Position numbers and translations under genes: made by a program. 64,000 nt of DNA, from contig JABIDL010000011.1 in NCBI GenBank assembly GCA_018651745.1, positions 32,616 to 96,615 on the forward strand, read 5' to 3'. The notes beneath the pieces are model-generated. The model worked only from the letters and a program-made list of their open reading frames with translations, ran no database searches and was not told the DNA's origin. Shown piece by piece: positions 26,806 through 35,780 of the stretch. Each line of letters opens with the position of its first letter. The stretch's first letter is position 1. Source of the stretch: Candidatus Neomarinimicrobiota bacterium. Its GTDB lineage: Bacteria > Fidelibacterota > Marinisomatia > Marinisomatales > TCS55.

Positions 26806-27608
26806 TTTAATTCCTTCCATTGCCATCCCCATTTTGTTGGAACACCTTCATCCTCTTCCTCAAATCCCCAATCGTCGTCGTCGTCAGTCACTTCCGGTTC
26901 CTGAGCGACAATCCAATTATCAAATTCATCTTTTGACTCTACAGTAAGAAAACCCTTCATTTTAAAATGGCTATTCCCACATAATTCAGCACAGGCAAAT
27001 TCATAATCTCCTGTCTCTTTTGCCTGAAACCACATGGCCGTAACCATCCCCGGTGTTGCATCTTGCTTATACCTGAAATTGGGTAGATAAAACGAATGAA
27101 TGACATCGTAGGTAGTCAGTTGGACCACAATGGGCGTATTCACAGGAATATGTAAAATGTTTTGTGGAGGCACAATATCATCGTTTGTACCAAAAATATC
27201 ATCATCCCCAGGATAACGAATATTCCAAGCATACTGTTGTGGCATAATTTCTATCCTGACAACATCTTCTCCTTTGGGAAATTTCCAGAATGCTTCTTTT
27301 AAATCTTTAAATGCCATGGATTCAATCACCACATCGATTGAGAAAAATACTAAAAGACCCATAGCGACTGTCAAATAACGGTGTTTTTTAGTATTACCTA
27401 AATCATAAACTGCATGAGGGTGTTTACGTGCATTATAACGCCAAATAAAAAATATGAGTGACACAACCACAATACCAAAATAAAGCGTAATAACAAAATC
27501 TGTGTATTGGATGACATTATCGATTCTATACCCATTCAAAGAAATATCTTTAGGTGGATCCACTAACCATATTCCCCCTGTCATTGTTTTTATTATTTTT
27601 TTCATCAT
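26802..27608 (-). CDS. Cytochrome c oxidase subunit II (first oxidase cluster, CoxM-like)
   Basis: A 268-residue subunit with two membrane helices and a periplasmic CuA domain. The ligands are present: VIHSFYLPNF His, then CAELCGNSHFKM with two Cys, Glu, His and Met. There is no fused cytochrome c domain. Near the C-terminus is a strongly acidic patch, EVTDDDDDWGFEEEDEG, followed by a short Trp- and Lys-containing end, resembling the acidic Trp tails of other proteins in this cluster. AGGAG lies upstream of the ATG. It opens the oxidase part of the operon, 35 bases after the small membrane protein gene. Confidence 0.94.
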   Translation of the reverse strand: MMKKIIKTMTGGIWLVDPPKDISLNGYRIDNVIQYTDFVITLYFGIVVVSLIFFIWRYNARKHPHAVYDLGNTKKHRYLTVAMGLLVFFSIDVVIESMAFKDLKEAFWKFPKGEDVVRIEIMPQQYAWNIRYPGDDDIFGTNDDIVPPQNILHIPVNTPIVVQLTTYDVIHSFYLPNFRYKQDATPGMVTAMWFQAKETGDYEFACAELCGNSHFKMKGFLTVESKDEFDNWIVAQEPEVTDDDDDWGFEEEDEGVPTKWGWQWKELK

Positions 27609-27643
27609 TCTGTACTCCTTACAAACTTTAAATCAAATTAATT

Positions 27644-28096
27644 TTAAAATGATTCCCCCAATTGTTCTCTAATATTGCTTCCCTTCGATCGTACTCTATC
27701 CCATAATTGTAAAAAGATGAAACCGAGCGAAACCATTTGTAGAACTGATGCCCAAAAAGCCATAACTAACAGCGTACCGTCAACTTGATATCCGGCAAGG
27801 ACCTCTGTGAAAAATCGCCCGATGGTCGCCGTGGCCAATACCCAATACAAAGCCCAGATGAACTTTGGGTTGTAATACTTATATCCTTTTTTTGAACGTG
27901 GAAAAAACCACGTAGCTACACCAATAATCATATTCATCACACCTCCGATTAGAATAATATGTGTATGAGCCATAATGAGTGTTGATGGTGCCAACCAACC
28001 AAATACAAAGTGGCCATATTGCCAAAACCCCGTTGCCAACCCCAGCCCAAAGCAAAGGAAGGATGTTTTAATGAAGTATCTCGAAGTTTTAGTCAT
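27644..28096 (-). CDS. Small heme-copper-oxidase-like membrane protein
   Basis: A 150-residue protein with about four helices. MAHTHIILIGGVMNMIIGVATWFFPR resembles the histidine-bearing helix of cbb3/NOR-type subunit I proteins, and a YGHFVFGW segment precedes it. It is far too short for a catalytic subunit I and lacks the full set of six His. Stand-alone proteins of this type are often annotated as cbb3-like subunit I and are found near nitrogen-oxide genes. It sits between the hemerythrin-like gene and oxidase subunit II with gaps of 30 and 35 bases. It may bind a heme as an assembly factor or quinol/cytochrome partner; this is inference. Confidence 0.7.
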   Translation of the reverse strand: MTKTSRYFIKTSFLCFGLGLATGFWQYGHFVFGWLAPSTLIMAHTHIILIGGVMNMIIGVATWFFPRSKKGYKYYNPKFIWALYWVLATATIGRFFTEVLAGYQVDGTLLVMAFWASVLQMVSLGFIFLQLWDRVRSKGSNIREQLGESF

Positions 28097-28126
28097 TAAT
28101 ATTTTTTATCTAAAATATGCTGTTGG

Positions 28127-28672
28127 TTAATTATTTACTAATTCCTGCAATTCATTTGGACAAAAACAACAATAACCGATTTCATCACATTTAATTTTCA
28201 TTTTGTCCCATTGGGAATCTTCTGTGATTGCCTGTAATGCCATGGGATATAAAATGTGATTTTCTTTATGAATATGCTGTCGAAGTGTGTCGCACAATTC
28301 AATAATTAAATAAGAGAGTGAATTGACCTGTTCTTTCCAGTTATTTCCAAATTCAACTGTTTCCTTTTTTAATTGATGTTTCATATTTCGAATTAGCCCA
28401 TGTTCTTGCCTCATGACTTGTGGCGGACCAATTATTCCCAATAATTCAAGTGCCGGAAAAAGAACATCTTCTTCCCGTTGGTGATGGGGTTCAGCGGAAA
28501 TTAATTGAAGTGAAAATTGATTTATTTGGGGTAACAGTTTTTCATTATTTGAATGATCCTGTGATGATAATTGCTCTCTTAAAATTTGCAGTTCATCCAA
28601 AATAGTTAAAATATGTTCATGTTCTGTAAACATGGTTTTTATTACATGACCGTCGTTTAATTCTTTAAACAT
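28127..28672 (-). CDS. Hemerythrin-like domain protein with C-terminal Cys cluster
   Basis: A 181-residue helical protein starting at the ATG at 28672, chosen because AAAGGA lies six bases before it; an ATG six codons upstream lacks such a site. It has the histidine and acid pattern of a di-iron hemerythrin fold: TEHEHIL, EPHHQREEDVLFPAL, RQEHGLIRNMK and LRQHIHKENHILYPMAL. Relatives include DUF438-type and RIC/YtfE-like proteins involved in nitric oxide or oxygen sensing and iron-sulfur repair. The C-terminus carries KCDEIGYCCFCPNE, four clustered cysteines that could bind a second metal. Its place between NXR-like and oxidase genes fits a stress role (inference). Confidence 0.82.
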   Translation of the reverse strand: MFKELNDGHVIKTMFTEHEHILTILDELQILREQLSSQDHSNNEKLLPQINQFSLQLISAEPHHQREEDVLFPALELLGIIGPPQVMRQEHGLIRNMKHQLKKETVEFGNNWKEQVNSLSYLIIELCDTLRQHIHKENHILYPMALQAITEDSQWDKMKIKCDEIGYCCFCPNELQELVNN

Positions 28673-28761
28673 ATCTAATCCTTTAAGCATTGTTTAATTT
28701 GATGGTAATTTTTATTATTTTCATAATCTTGTCACATAAATATCATTGGGTAAAAAACTTT

Positions 28762-30024
28762 TTATCCATAAGCTAAACTCATACCAAGATTATCTTTATT
28801 ACATTGAGCAACATCAAGTAAAAATTTATCTATCAATTGCCAGTTTACGTGTTCCATGACAACAATCTTCCACCACTTGGGCTGGCCTTTATGCGTATCA
28901 GGTACCAAAGTATATTTTTCACAGATTCTCATTGGAATATCTTCCGAAGGAATTGTCACAATATTCATGAATTCATTCCTGAAAAACTGAACATCTAATT
29001 CAGATAAAGATTTACAAATAAAGTCCGATTTTATTATTAATTGTTCCATATGATCCATGAGACCTTTTGATCCATGCATATTTAAAATCATCCAAGTGGC
29101 AATTGCATTGGCTCCGGAACGGGAACCGCAAAGCGTATGGTCCAGTCCTTCTATATAACTGGCCTCTTCAGTCAAAACATTATCAATCAACCCTTTTCTT
29201 ATAAGGAATATCCCTGTACCATAAGGCGCCTGCAGCATTTTATGCCCATCAACTGATATTGAATCCACATTTGGGTTCTCAAAATTGAAGACATTATTGG
29301 GATTGGTAAATGGGTAAATAAAACCTCCGAATGCAGCATCAACATGTATTTTAAATTGAATGTTATGAGATTTATATAAATGAGTAATCGAATCAATATC
29401 GTCAATAGATCCAAACATGGTTGTGCCCATATTCAATACTGTGATAAAATATTTAACACCATCCGCTTTCAGTTCGCTCAATAAATTATCAAGTTTTTCA
29501 AAATCAATTTCTCTGCTATTGAAATCAACGTTCAGTAATTTGAAATTCAATTGTAAAATATTACAAACTTTAAAAAGAGAATAATGAGTATCCTCCGAGA
29601 ATAATACAATTATTTCATCATTTTTCGCATCTAAAACATTTTTATAATATTCACGGTAAATCCAAACAGCTTGCATATTGCATTCGGTGCCGCCAGAAGC
29701 AACATACCCGTCATAGTTGTTGGGTACTGCTTTAAATATCTCTTCTGCACATATCCGGAGTAAATCTAATTCAAGTTTTTGTGTACCCTGAAATGATGAA
29801 ATTGATTTTTCATAGGTATGGAGTCCAATATGATTTGGGTTTTCTATAAAGGATTTAATGAATGGTGCATTTTCAAGAAAATCCGCATCCGCAGGAAACA
29901 TTTTTGGATCAAGATATGTTGCTGGTAATCCCATTATATTATGGTCATAATAACTGGCATTATGCTCCAATGCATTAAATACAAAGGTTTTTAATTCATC
30001 AAAAGAATATACGGGCCAAAACAT
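28762..30024 (-). CDS. PLP-dependent group II amino acid decarboxylase-like protein
   Basis: A 420-residue fold-type I PLP enzyme. The PLP lysine is Lys262 in SVDGHKMLQAPYGTG, the PLP-contacting Asp is Asp229 in HVDAAFGGF, and GGTECNMQAVW (about residues 111-121) is the group II decarboxylase phosphate-binding motif. The family contains histidine, tyrosine, DOPA/5-hydroxytryptophan, glutamate and aspartate decarboxylases; the substrate cannot be fixed from motifs. It follows the chaperone gene of the NXR-like operon by 21 bases. An aromatic amino acid hydroxylase heads the same operon, making an aromatic hydroxy-amino acid a candidate substrate (inference). Confidence 0.88.
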   Translation of the reverse strand: MFWPVYSFDELKTFVFNALEHNASYYDHNIMGLPATYLDPKMFPADADFLENAPFIKSFIENPNHIGLHTYEKSISSFQGTQKLELDLLRICAEEIFKAVPNNYDGYVASGGTECNMQAVWIYREYYKNVLDAKNDEIIVLFSEDTHYSLFKVCNILQLNFKLLNVDFNSREIDFEKLDNLLSELKADGVKYFITVLNMGTTMFGSIDDIDSITHLYKSHNIQFKIHVDAAFGGFIYPFTNPNNVFNFENPNVDSISVDGHKMLQAPYGTGIFLIRKGLIDNVLTEEASYIEGLDHTLCGSRSGANAIATWMILNMHGSKGLMDHMEQLIIKSDFICKSLSELDVQFFRNEFMNIVTIPSEDIPMRICEKYTLVPDTHKGQPKWWKIVVMEHVNWQLIDKFLLDVAQCNKDNLGMSLAYG

Positions 30025-30045
30025 CTTTTAATCTTTCACATATTT

Positions 30046-30720
30046 TTAATTAATCGTGGCTTTTGATATTTTTTCACAATCAATAAAAGTGTGTAAAAAC
30101 TTTCCACTCAAATTGTAAAAGTCACCATTAATTTTATCAGCCAGATTTCCAGCAAACATTTTGGCCCAATCTGAAAAATGATTTTGATTGAAATCAATAA
30201 ATGCTGTTTCGCAAATCTCTTTTTCTTCATCTAATTCATTTGTTAGAGCTAACAACTCTTTTAGCAATAGGAAAGAAAGAAACTCGGTTTGAGTAGAAAT
30301 ATGATCGGCTCTTTCGATGGACTCCACTTCCATCCCGAATGCTTTATAAAATCCATTCAAGTCAGCCAGTTTCTGGGTGCGAAAAAACACATCGGAATTT
30401 TTTAAATGCTCCAATGCATAAGGAGCAATCTGCTTGGACAGGGTATGGCCAAATACATTCACAAATTCATTCCTGATATTTTCTTTTTTCTTTTCATCCA
30501 ATTTTGACATCAACATTTGGAAAGATTTTGACAAGGTGGTTTCTTCACTATGCTCCAACTCTTCTATTTGGAAACAGGCATCCAGAACACAGCCTTGGAT
30601 TTTGGGTGTGAACAACATGGCAAATTTTTCACTTTCGGGATCTGAAAACAGTGCAGACACAGTACCATAAAGAGTTGAACGTATTTCTAACAGATGGCTT
30701 TGTTTTGTTAATGTATCCAT
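30046..30720 (-). CDS. TorD/NarJ-family molybdoenzyme maturation chaperone
   Basis: A 224-residue helical protein using the ATG at 30720, one base after the NxrB-like stop; a longer frame to 30804 runs inside that gene and is unlikely. Diagnostic elements are FGHTLSKQIAPYALEH, the ERADHISTQTEFLSFLLLKE helix and FNQNHFSDWAKMFAGNL. These chaperones bind the twin-arginine leader and apo-form of DMSO-reductase-family catalytic subunits until the molybdenum cofactor is inserted, then release them for Tat export. Its place after the beta-subunit gene is the usual one. Confidence 0.88.
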   Translation of the reverse strand: MDTLTKQSHLLEIRSTLYGTVSALFSDPESEKFAMLFTPKIQGCVLDACFQIEELEHSEETTLSKSFQMLMSKLDEKKKENIRNEFVNVFGHTLSKQIAPYALEHLKNSDVFFRTQKLADLNGFYKAFGMEVESIERADHISTQTEFLSFLLLKELLALTNELDEEKEICETAFIDFNQNHFSDWAKMFAGNLADKINGDFYNLSGKFLHTFIDCEKISKATIN

Positions 30721-30721
30721 A

Positions 30722-32002
30722 TCAAATTGAATTAAAATGAATGCCCGGCCGTTCATACATGGGTTCTTCCACTGTGGTGCGAACGCATTCTTTACCCTGT
30801 TCATTGTAACCGATCACCGTATCGTTGTATATATTTAATATCTTTTGTGAACCGTCTGAAAGTGTGACTTCTTTTTCATAAATCTTGGGACCTTTTTTAA
30901 TTTGGTATTTATAGATCACTTCTCGTTGGGCACGGAAAAGTTGCAAAATCGCCATGAGTTCACGGGATGGCGCCGTGTAACGATCGATAGCTTGTTCCAC
31001 TCCCGGGCCAAACATTTGGGTCAAATAAGCTCTGGGCGCCCATCTTGGCGGGATGTAAAAAATATTCGGTTCAGTCCCAAATTGTGGATAGAGCGGCAGG
31101 GCGACTTTTTCCTTTTGGATCATCCAGTATAATGGATTTTCTTCATCTTTTGTCCACAATCCATCTTGATTCATTTTCACTAAACCCTGCATTCGGATTT
31201 TCCCCACACAAGATGCCATACATCGTGTTTCTACCGAAACACCATCGGGTGTAATATGGTCATCCTGACCTTCCAATCTGGGATAACAAGCAATGCATTT
31301 TTCCGAAATTTTTGTCTGACCATTATACATGGCTTTCTTGTACGGACATGCTTCCACACATTTTCGATAACCGCGACACCGTTCCTGATCGATAAGAACC
31401 ACACCGTCTTCATCTCGTTTATAAATGGCTTTTCTTGGACAAGCCGCCAAACAGGCTGGATAAGTGCAATGGTTGCAAATTCGCTGTAAATAGAAAAAGA
31501 AACTCTTATGTTCCGGCAGTTTGATAGGATCGGTAATATATCCCATTTTATCTTTCTTCGTCGATTTGGGCGGCGAAACATCTTCACCAATATTGGGTTT
31601 GGTCCATTCATGATCTTCAGGTAAATAGCCCAAAACACGGGATTGCCCATTTTGCGTTTTTTCTTTTTCAGCTGCTTCAAAAATGGTCATACCATCATAT
31701 TCACCTTCATCGTTCCAAGTCATAGTTTTGTCTTGACGGTCATGAGCCTTTTGCATCAGGTTGAGCAATTTCACATCCCAATATTGGGGATAACCGCCAT
31801 AGGGCTTTGTTTCAACATTATTCCACCACATCAATTCCTGTCCCTTGGAAAATGTCCAGGTGCTTTTGCAAGCCATGGTGCAGGTTTGGCAGGCAATACA
31901 GCGATTAATATTAAAAACGGCGGCAAATTGTCTTTCTGGATATTTCCCTTCATAAGGATAACTCATATCACGGTTTATTTGCCAATTATAGACTTTATTC
32001 AT
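30722..32002 (-). CDS. nxrB: Iron-sulfur beta subunit of NXR-like molybdenum oxidoreductase
   Basis: A 426-residue NarH/NxrB-family electron-transfer subunit. Its cysteine groups are C35-C38-C41-C45, C176-C179-C184-C188, C209-(Tyr212)-C215-C219 and C236-C239 with C261-C265, giving three [4Fe-4S] and one [3Fe-4S] cluster; Tyr212 in place of Cys is the CRGY variant seen in NxrB. Stretches such as WWNNVETKPYGGYPQ and FFFYLQRICNHCTYP closely match what I remember of NxrB from Nitrospira and Nitrospina. It has no signal of its own and should be exported with the alpha subunit. AGGAG lies before the ATG. The symbol reflects resemblance, not proof of nitrite oxidation. Confidence 0.9.
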   Translation of the reverse strand: MNKVYNWQINRDMSYPYEGKYPERQFAAVFNINRCIACQTCTMACKSTWTFSKGQELMWWNNVETKPYGGYPQYWDVKLLNLMQKAHDRQDKTMTWNDEGEYDGMTIFEAAEKEKTQNGQSRVLGYLPEDHEWTKPNIGEDVSPPKSTKKDKMGYITDPIKLPEHKSFFFYLQRICNHCTYPACLAACPRKAIYKRDEDGVVLIDQERCRGYRKCVEACPYKKAMYNGQTKISEKCIACYPRLEGQDDHITPDGVSVETRCMASCVGKIRMQGLVKMNQDGLWTKDEENPLYWMIQKEKVALPLYPQFGTEPNIFYIPPRWAPRAYLTQMFGPGVEQAIDRYTAPSRELMAILQLFRAQREVIYKYQIKKGPKIYEKEVTLSDGSQKILNIYNDTVIGYNEQGKECVRTTVEEPMYERPGIHFNSI

Positions 32003-32266
32003 TTAGTTCTCCTGCCCATTTATCACATGAATATTTTCATAAATCTGACCAACAATTTTTTCAATGGATTCCTTTCCAAGTTGACTATAAGCCATAAACA
32101 AACCACCATAAAAAGGATTGGAAAACATAGTCAATAATTCATCTTTTGTTGTTCCCATATCTCGAAATTCTTCCGACATCACCTTCGCTTGATGAATTAT
32201 ATTTCCACCGGGGATTTCCATCGCTTTCATTTCGAAAGGATCTTCTTTATCGTAGTCTTTTACCAT
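32003..32266 (-). CDS. 87-residue protein between the alpha and beta subunit genes, unknown
   Basis: A small acidic soluble protein with no cysteines and no membrane helix. It starts inside the end of the alpha-subunit gene (ATG shared with its Trp and stop codons) and ends directly against the beta-subunit start, so it is translated in step with both. The segment TMFSNPFYGGLFMAYSQLGKESIEKIVGQIY looks like two helices. I do not recognise it; a small assembly factor or additional subunit is a fair guess. Confidence 0.7.
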   Translation of the reverse strand: MVKDYDKEDPFEMKAMEIPGGNIIHQAKVMSEEFRDMGTTKDELLTMFSNPFYGGLFMAYSQLGKESIEKIVGQIYENIHVINGQEN

Positions 32267-35200
32267 TCATCATCTCCGATGGTTGTGATATTTCCGGCAA
32301 TATAATTTTCCATGAATTCATTTTCATTCGCTGGCGTGAAACCAGATTTAACTATGTCCAATTTCCCTTTTCCTTTCAAGCCACCTTTTTCAGCAAATGT
32401 GATTTTTACCAATGTTTCTTTTGGCGCGGTATTGATGGCGTGATTATCCGCTTCGTAACCGAATAAAAATCCCATTTTTGCTTTTGCTTTGTGGAAGAGA
32501 CTATCCAATTGCTGCATGGGCATCTGCCAGCCATAGGTTAAGGATTGGTGAGAACCATAGCGATAACTGGCCTGATATCCCGTATCTATGGATTGAGCAC
32601 GCCCATCCGCCCGGGTTTCATGAGCCAAAACAGATTTTTCAGTGGCCATCCATGCGCCGTGTTTTATCATGATCACATGGTAAGGATAAGATGGATTATA
32701 ACGGCAACGGACTTTTAACCGTGCCACTTTATAAAATGGATCCTTCACATCAAAATTGCGATAAGGGCGATTTTGGGGATCCGAATCCACATAAACATAA
32801 TCGCCATCTTCGATACCCAAATCCTTCGCCGCATCGGAATTCATATACATTGTATGCTCACCCACGCCGGGCTGCCGCTTATCCTTTCGATATGGATCGC
32901 CAAAGGGATTGCTCCAGATAAAGTGCCAATCCGTCACTGCCCAACTTGAATGGGTTGTATGGCGAGATTTTGGCGTTAAGCAATAAAATGAAAAACCGTC
33001 TTCCCATAAAAAGTTTTTGGTCTTTTTTACTTTCTGCCAAGGCAGTTTCAGATTCCGCGCCTGTCGTTCTCCCGCCGAAGTTGCATCAGCTGGAATACCA
33101 TAATCTTCTGGACGAATTAGGGGATTGTTGGAAACAATTACATTGGGCAGATAAGGCGTTGCTTCAGGACCTTCCCGATGGACGATGAAATTTTCACCAT
33201 ATTCGATAATTTCCGGTTCATCGTTGTAGGCTTGCAGTCTTCCAGTGGGGGTATAAAAAGGTGTACTTTCCTTGATCTGCTCATAAAAAGGAATCCGGGG
33301 ATAAGTCCGAAATAACATGAGCGCAGAACCGGGCTCGCCGTATTTCCCATCCATGATATCATTGGTTGTGTAACCTTTTGTCGTGTTGCTGCCGTCCAAC
33401 AGACGATCAATATAGATTTCCGTCTTTCCTTCCAGCACGAATTTCCAGTATTCTTCGAATCGTTTATCTTTCAGGATTTTACCCAACTTTTCGGCAACAC
33501 TTGCCCAAATGAGCACATCATCTTTGGAATCGAAAACTGGTTTCAAACCGCCATTCCAGATTTGCAAAAATGGATTGGAACAGGATGCAGTTAATTCATA
33601 ACTCTGTTGTTCTGCCCAACTGTTGGCCGGCAGCACAATATCCGCATACTCGCAGGTGGCAGTCATTTCAATATCCTGACTGATGATCATTTCAATCCCG
33701 GGATTGGTATTTTTTATCATTTCATAATGATACTTGGCGTTGTTCAGCAGGTTTACATTGTTATGCCAAATCGCTTTGGTGGGGGTGGGCATGTGGGTTT
33801 CGCCGGTGAATGATTTTTTACCAAATTTGGGCGTATCCACCAATAAAGGGAAATCCCCTACATTCCAATACGATGGCTCTTCTCCCCGGGCATACCCCTT
33901 GATATTTAATTCCTTTGCGGTGGCTTTTGGATCCAAGTTGGGTGCAAATGGATCTTCCGCTACCCAGCCTTTAAATCCGGGTCCAACTTCTTTTGACCCT
34001 TGGAAAATCCCTGCTTTATAATTTCCGGCCCAGGTATGGCACCCGGCACCCCGCTTGCCAATATTTCCGGTGAGAATCACCGGCAAATAACAGGCGCGAT
34101 TATTTTCCACAGCATGGAACCAGTGATTTAATCCTTCACCAATATGGATCGCCGCCGGCTTGATTGTGGCCAGATCTTTGGCCAATTGTTGAATCAATTC
34201 CCTATTTGAATGGGTGATTTCAACCACCGAATCGAGATCATAATCTTTTAAATGAATATGCTTATACGCCCAGAAAACGGTGCATATTTCAATTTCATTT
34301 CCGTCCTTATCTTTGATGGTTCCATCCCAATCAAGCGCCGGATCAATTTTTTTCTTTTTCAGGAATTCGCCAATATCTTCCCGGGTGAGCGGCTGGACAG
34401 ATTTGGTCGTCCTGTCAAAAATGGTAAAATCACCAATTTTTTCATACTGCTCTTTTTTCATGCCGTGGATTTTGAAACTGGGACCATTTTCGGATAGTTG
34501 GTTTTTATAGTCTGGAATAAAATCTTCCGGCTTCAGGCGTTTCAGCGTATCTTTTCTAATTAATAAGGGGAAGTCCGAAAATTCTTTCAGGAATTTCTTA
34601 TCGTGCCAGTTTTTATCAATAATAATCTTGGAAATACCGAGCAATAAAGCAGTATCTGTATTGGGTCGAACGGTGAGCCAATAATCAGCCTTGGAAGACG
34701 AAGCGCCGTATTCCGGTGAAATATTCACCAATTTTCCGCCCCGTTCCATGATCTCTGCCGCAAAGTGGTTATCAGCCCGTTTATTCTCCACCAAGTTTTT
34801 CCCAATCGAAACCAACAGTTTGCTGTAACGCATTTCATTCATATCCACATCGGAAGCCTGTAATCCATGAACAAATGGAAAACCGGGTGCCTGATCACCA
34901 TGCCAAGTATAGTTAGACCAATTGCGGCCGGCTTTTGCATCTTTTTTGCTAACGCCGCGAACATGATGATCCACCAACGCCAACGTATTGCTGAAGCGGT
35001 AAGCGCCATATTTCCCTATCACACCTAATAAACCCATACCACCCCGCAACTTTATAGTGCGCGTCCCGGCGCCTTCCCAATGGGTGAGCATTTCTTCAGG
35101 ATAGCCTTGTTCCAGCAATCGCTTTTTCCCAATATCGCCGCTGTAAGTTGTGGATATATTGATGAGTCCATTGGCAATGTAGTTTTCAATTTTATCCCAG

Positions 35201-35778
35201 GATATTTTCACCAAAGTATCCGTCCCGCGGGAATTGAATTTGTATTTGTCTCGGTTCGACTGCGTAAGGTATGGAAAGCCATCATCCGCCCATCGCTTCC
35301 AGCCTTTTCTCACCATGGGATATTTTAATCGGTAACTGCCGTAAATGCGCCGGTGAAAAGTGAATCCGTTGGAACAACCCCGTGGATTCCATGCATGGGT
35401 GCATTGGTTGCCGTAAAGGTCTTTAATTTTATGGGAATCGTAATTTTGTTCAGTCCGAATCATAACGCCATTGCGTTTGAAGCCCCGCATTCGGCATTCG
35501 TGGGTACAATTGGGAGAACAGATAAAAGTGAAAGAATCGTCAAATTTGTATTGGTTGCGGTAGATCTTTTCCCAATCCCTGTTTGGATAATGGGTCAGAG
35601 GATTCTCAATCCCGGGAATACCTTTCAGAAAAAACATACTTCCGGGCATGGACCATAAAAGTCCGGCGCTACCTAACCCAGCTGTACCGGCCTTTAAAAA
35701 ATCCCGACGGCTAATCCCGTTTTGTGGTTTTTGATTTTCAGGATTGACTTTACCATTATTAATAGAGTCTTTATTCAT
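32260..35778 (-). CDS. nxrA: Catalytic alpha subunit of NXR-like periplasmic molybdenum oxidoreductase
   Basis: A 1172-residue type II DMSO-reductase-family enzyme. The twin-arginine leader SRRDFLKAG (residues 23-31) indicates periplasmic location, unlike membrane-bound cytoplasm-facing NarG. The [4Fe-4S] site has Cys87, Cys91, Cys95 and Cys135, and the probable Mo-ligand Asp is Asp295 in TWHGDQAPGF. The C-terminal third (GVGEHTMYMNSDAAKDLGI, YRYGSHQSLTYGWQMPM, GFTPANENEFM) closely recalls NxrA of Nitrospira, Nitrospina and anammox bacteria, which interconvert nitrite and nitrate. Direction here is undetermined; the wider family also includes chlorate, selenate and hydrocarbon enzymes. It ends in GDDEW. 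AAGGA lies before the ATG. Confidence 0.9.
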   Translation of the reverse strand: MNKDSINNGKVNPENQKPQNGISRRDFLKAGTAGLGSAGLLWSMPGSMFFLKGIPGIENPLTHYPNRDWEKIYRNQYKFDDSFTFICSPNCTHECRMRGFKRNGVMIRTEQNYDSHKIKDLYGNQCTHAWNPRGCSNGFTFHRRIYGSYRLKYPMVRKGWKRWADDGFPYLTQSNRDKYKFNSRGTDTLVKISWDKIENYIANGLINISTTYSGDIGKKRLLEQGYPEEMLTHWEGAGTRTIKLRGGMGLLGVIGKYGAYRFSNTLALVDHHVRGVSKKDAKAGRNWSNYTWHGDQAPGFPFVHGLQASDVDMNEMRYSKLLVSIGKNLVENKRADNHFAAEIMERGGKLVNISPEYGASSSKADYWLTVRPNTDTALLLGISKIIIDKNWHDKKFLKEFSDFPLLIRKDTLKRLKPEDFIPDYKNQLSENGPSFKIHGMKKEQYEKIGDFTIFDRTTKSVQPLTREDIGEFLKKKKIDPALDWDGTIKDKDGNEIEICTVFWAYKHIHLKDYDLDSVVEITHSNRELIQQLAKDLATIKPAAIHIGEGLNHWFHAVENNRACYLPVILTGNIGKRGAGCHTWAGNYKAGIFQGSKEVGPGFKGWVAEDPFAPNLDPKATAKELNIKGYARGEEPSYWNVGDFPLLVDTPKFGKKSFTGETHMPTPTKAIWHNNVNLLNNAKYHYEMIKNTNPGIEMIISQDIEMTATCEYADIVLPANSWAEQQSYELTASCSNPFLQIWNGGLKPVFDSKDDVLIWASVAEKLGKILKDKRFEEYWKFVLEGKTEIYIDRLLDGSNTTKGYTTNDIMDGKYGEPGSALMLFRTYPRIPFYEQIKESTPFYTPTGRLQAYNDEPEIIEYGENFIVHREGPEATPYLPNVIVSNNPLIRPEDYGIPADATSAGERQARNLKLPWQKVKKTKNFLWEDGFSFYCLTPKSRHTTHSSWAVTDWHFIWSNPFGDPYRKDKRQPGVGEHTMYMNSDAAKDLGIEDGDYVYVDSDPQNRPYRNFDVKDPFYKVARLKVRCRYNPSYPYHVIMIKHGAWMATEKSVLAHETRADGRAQSIDTGYQASYRYGSHQSLTYGWQMPMQQLDSLFHKAKAKMGFLFGYEADNHAINTAPKETLVKITFAEKGGLKGKGKLDIVKSGFTPANENEFMENYIAGNITTIGDDEW

Positions 35779-35780
35779 TA

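Noticed and set aside
19715..27608. The two cytochrome oxidase clusters as a recent tandem duplication or assembly artefact
   Set aside because: The subunits differ throughout, gene orders differ (I-III-IV-II against II-I-III-III-IV), and one set alone has heme A and copper genes. They are distinct oxidases.
28724..28740. CRP-like half-site TGTGA upstream of the hemerythrin-like gene
   Set aside because: Only one half matches; the other half at six-base spacing does not.
31231..31680. 149-residue frame on the - strand inside the NxrB-like gene
   Set aside because: It is read in another frame of a well-supported iron-sulfur subunit gene, is lysine- and arginine-rich, and resembles no family.
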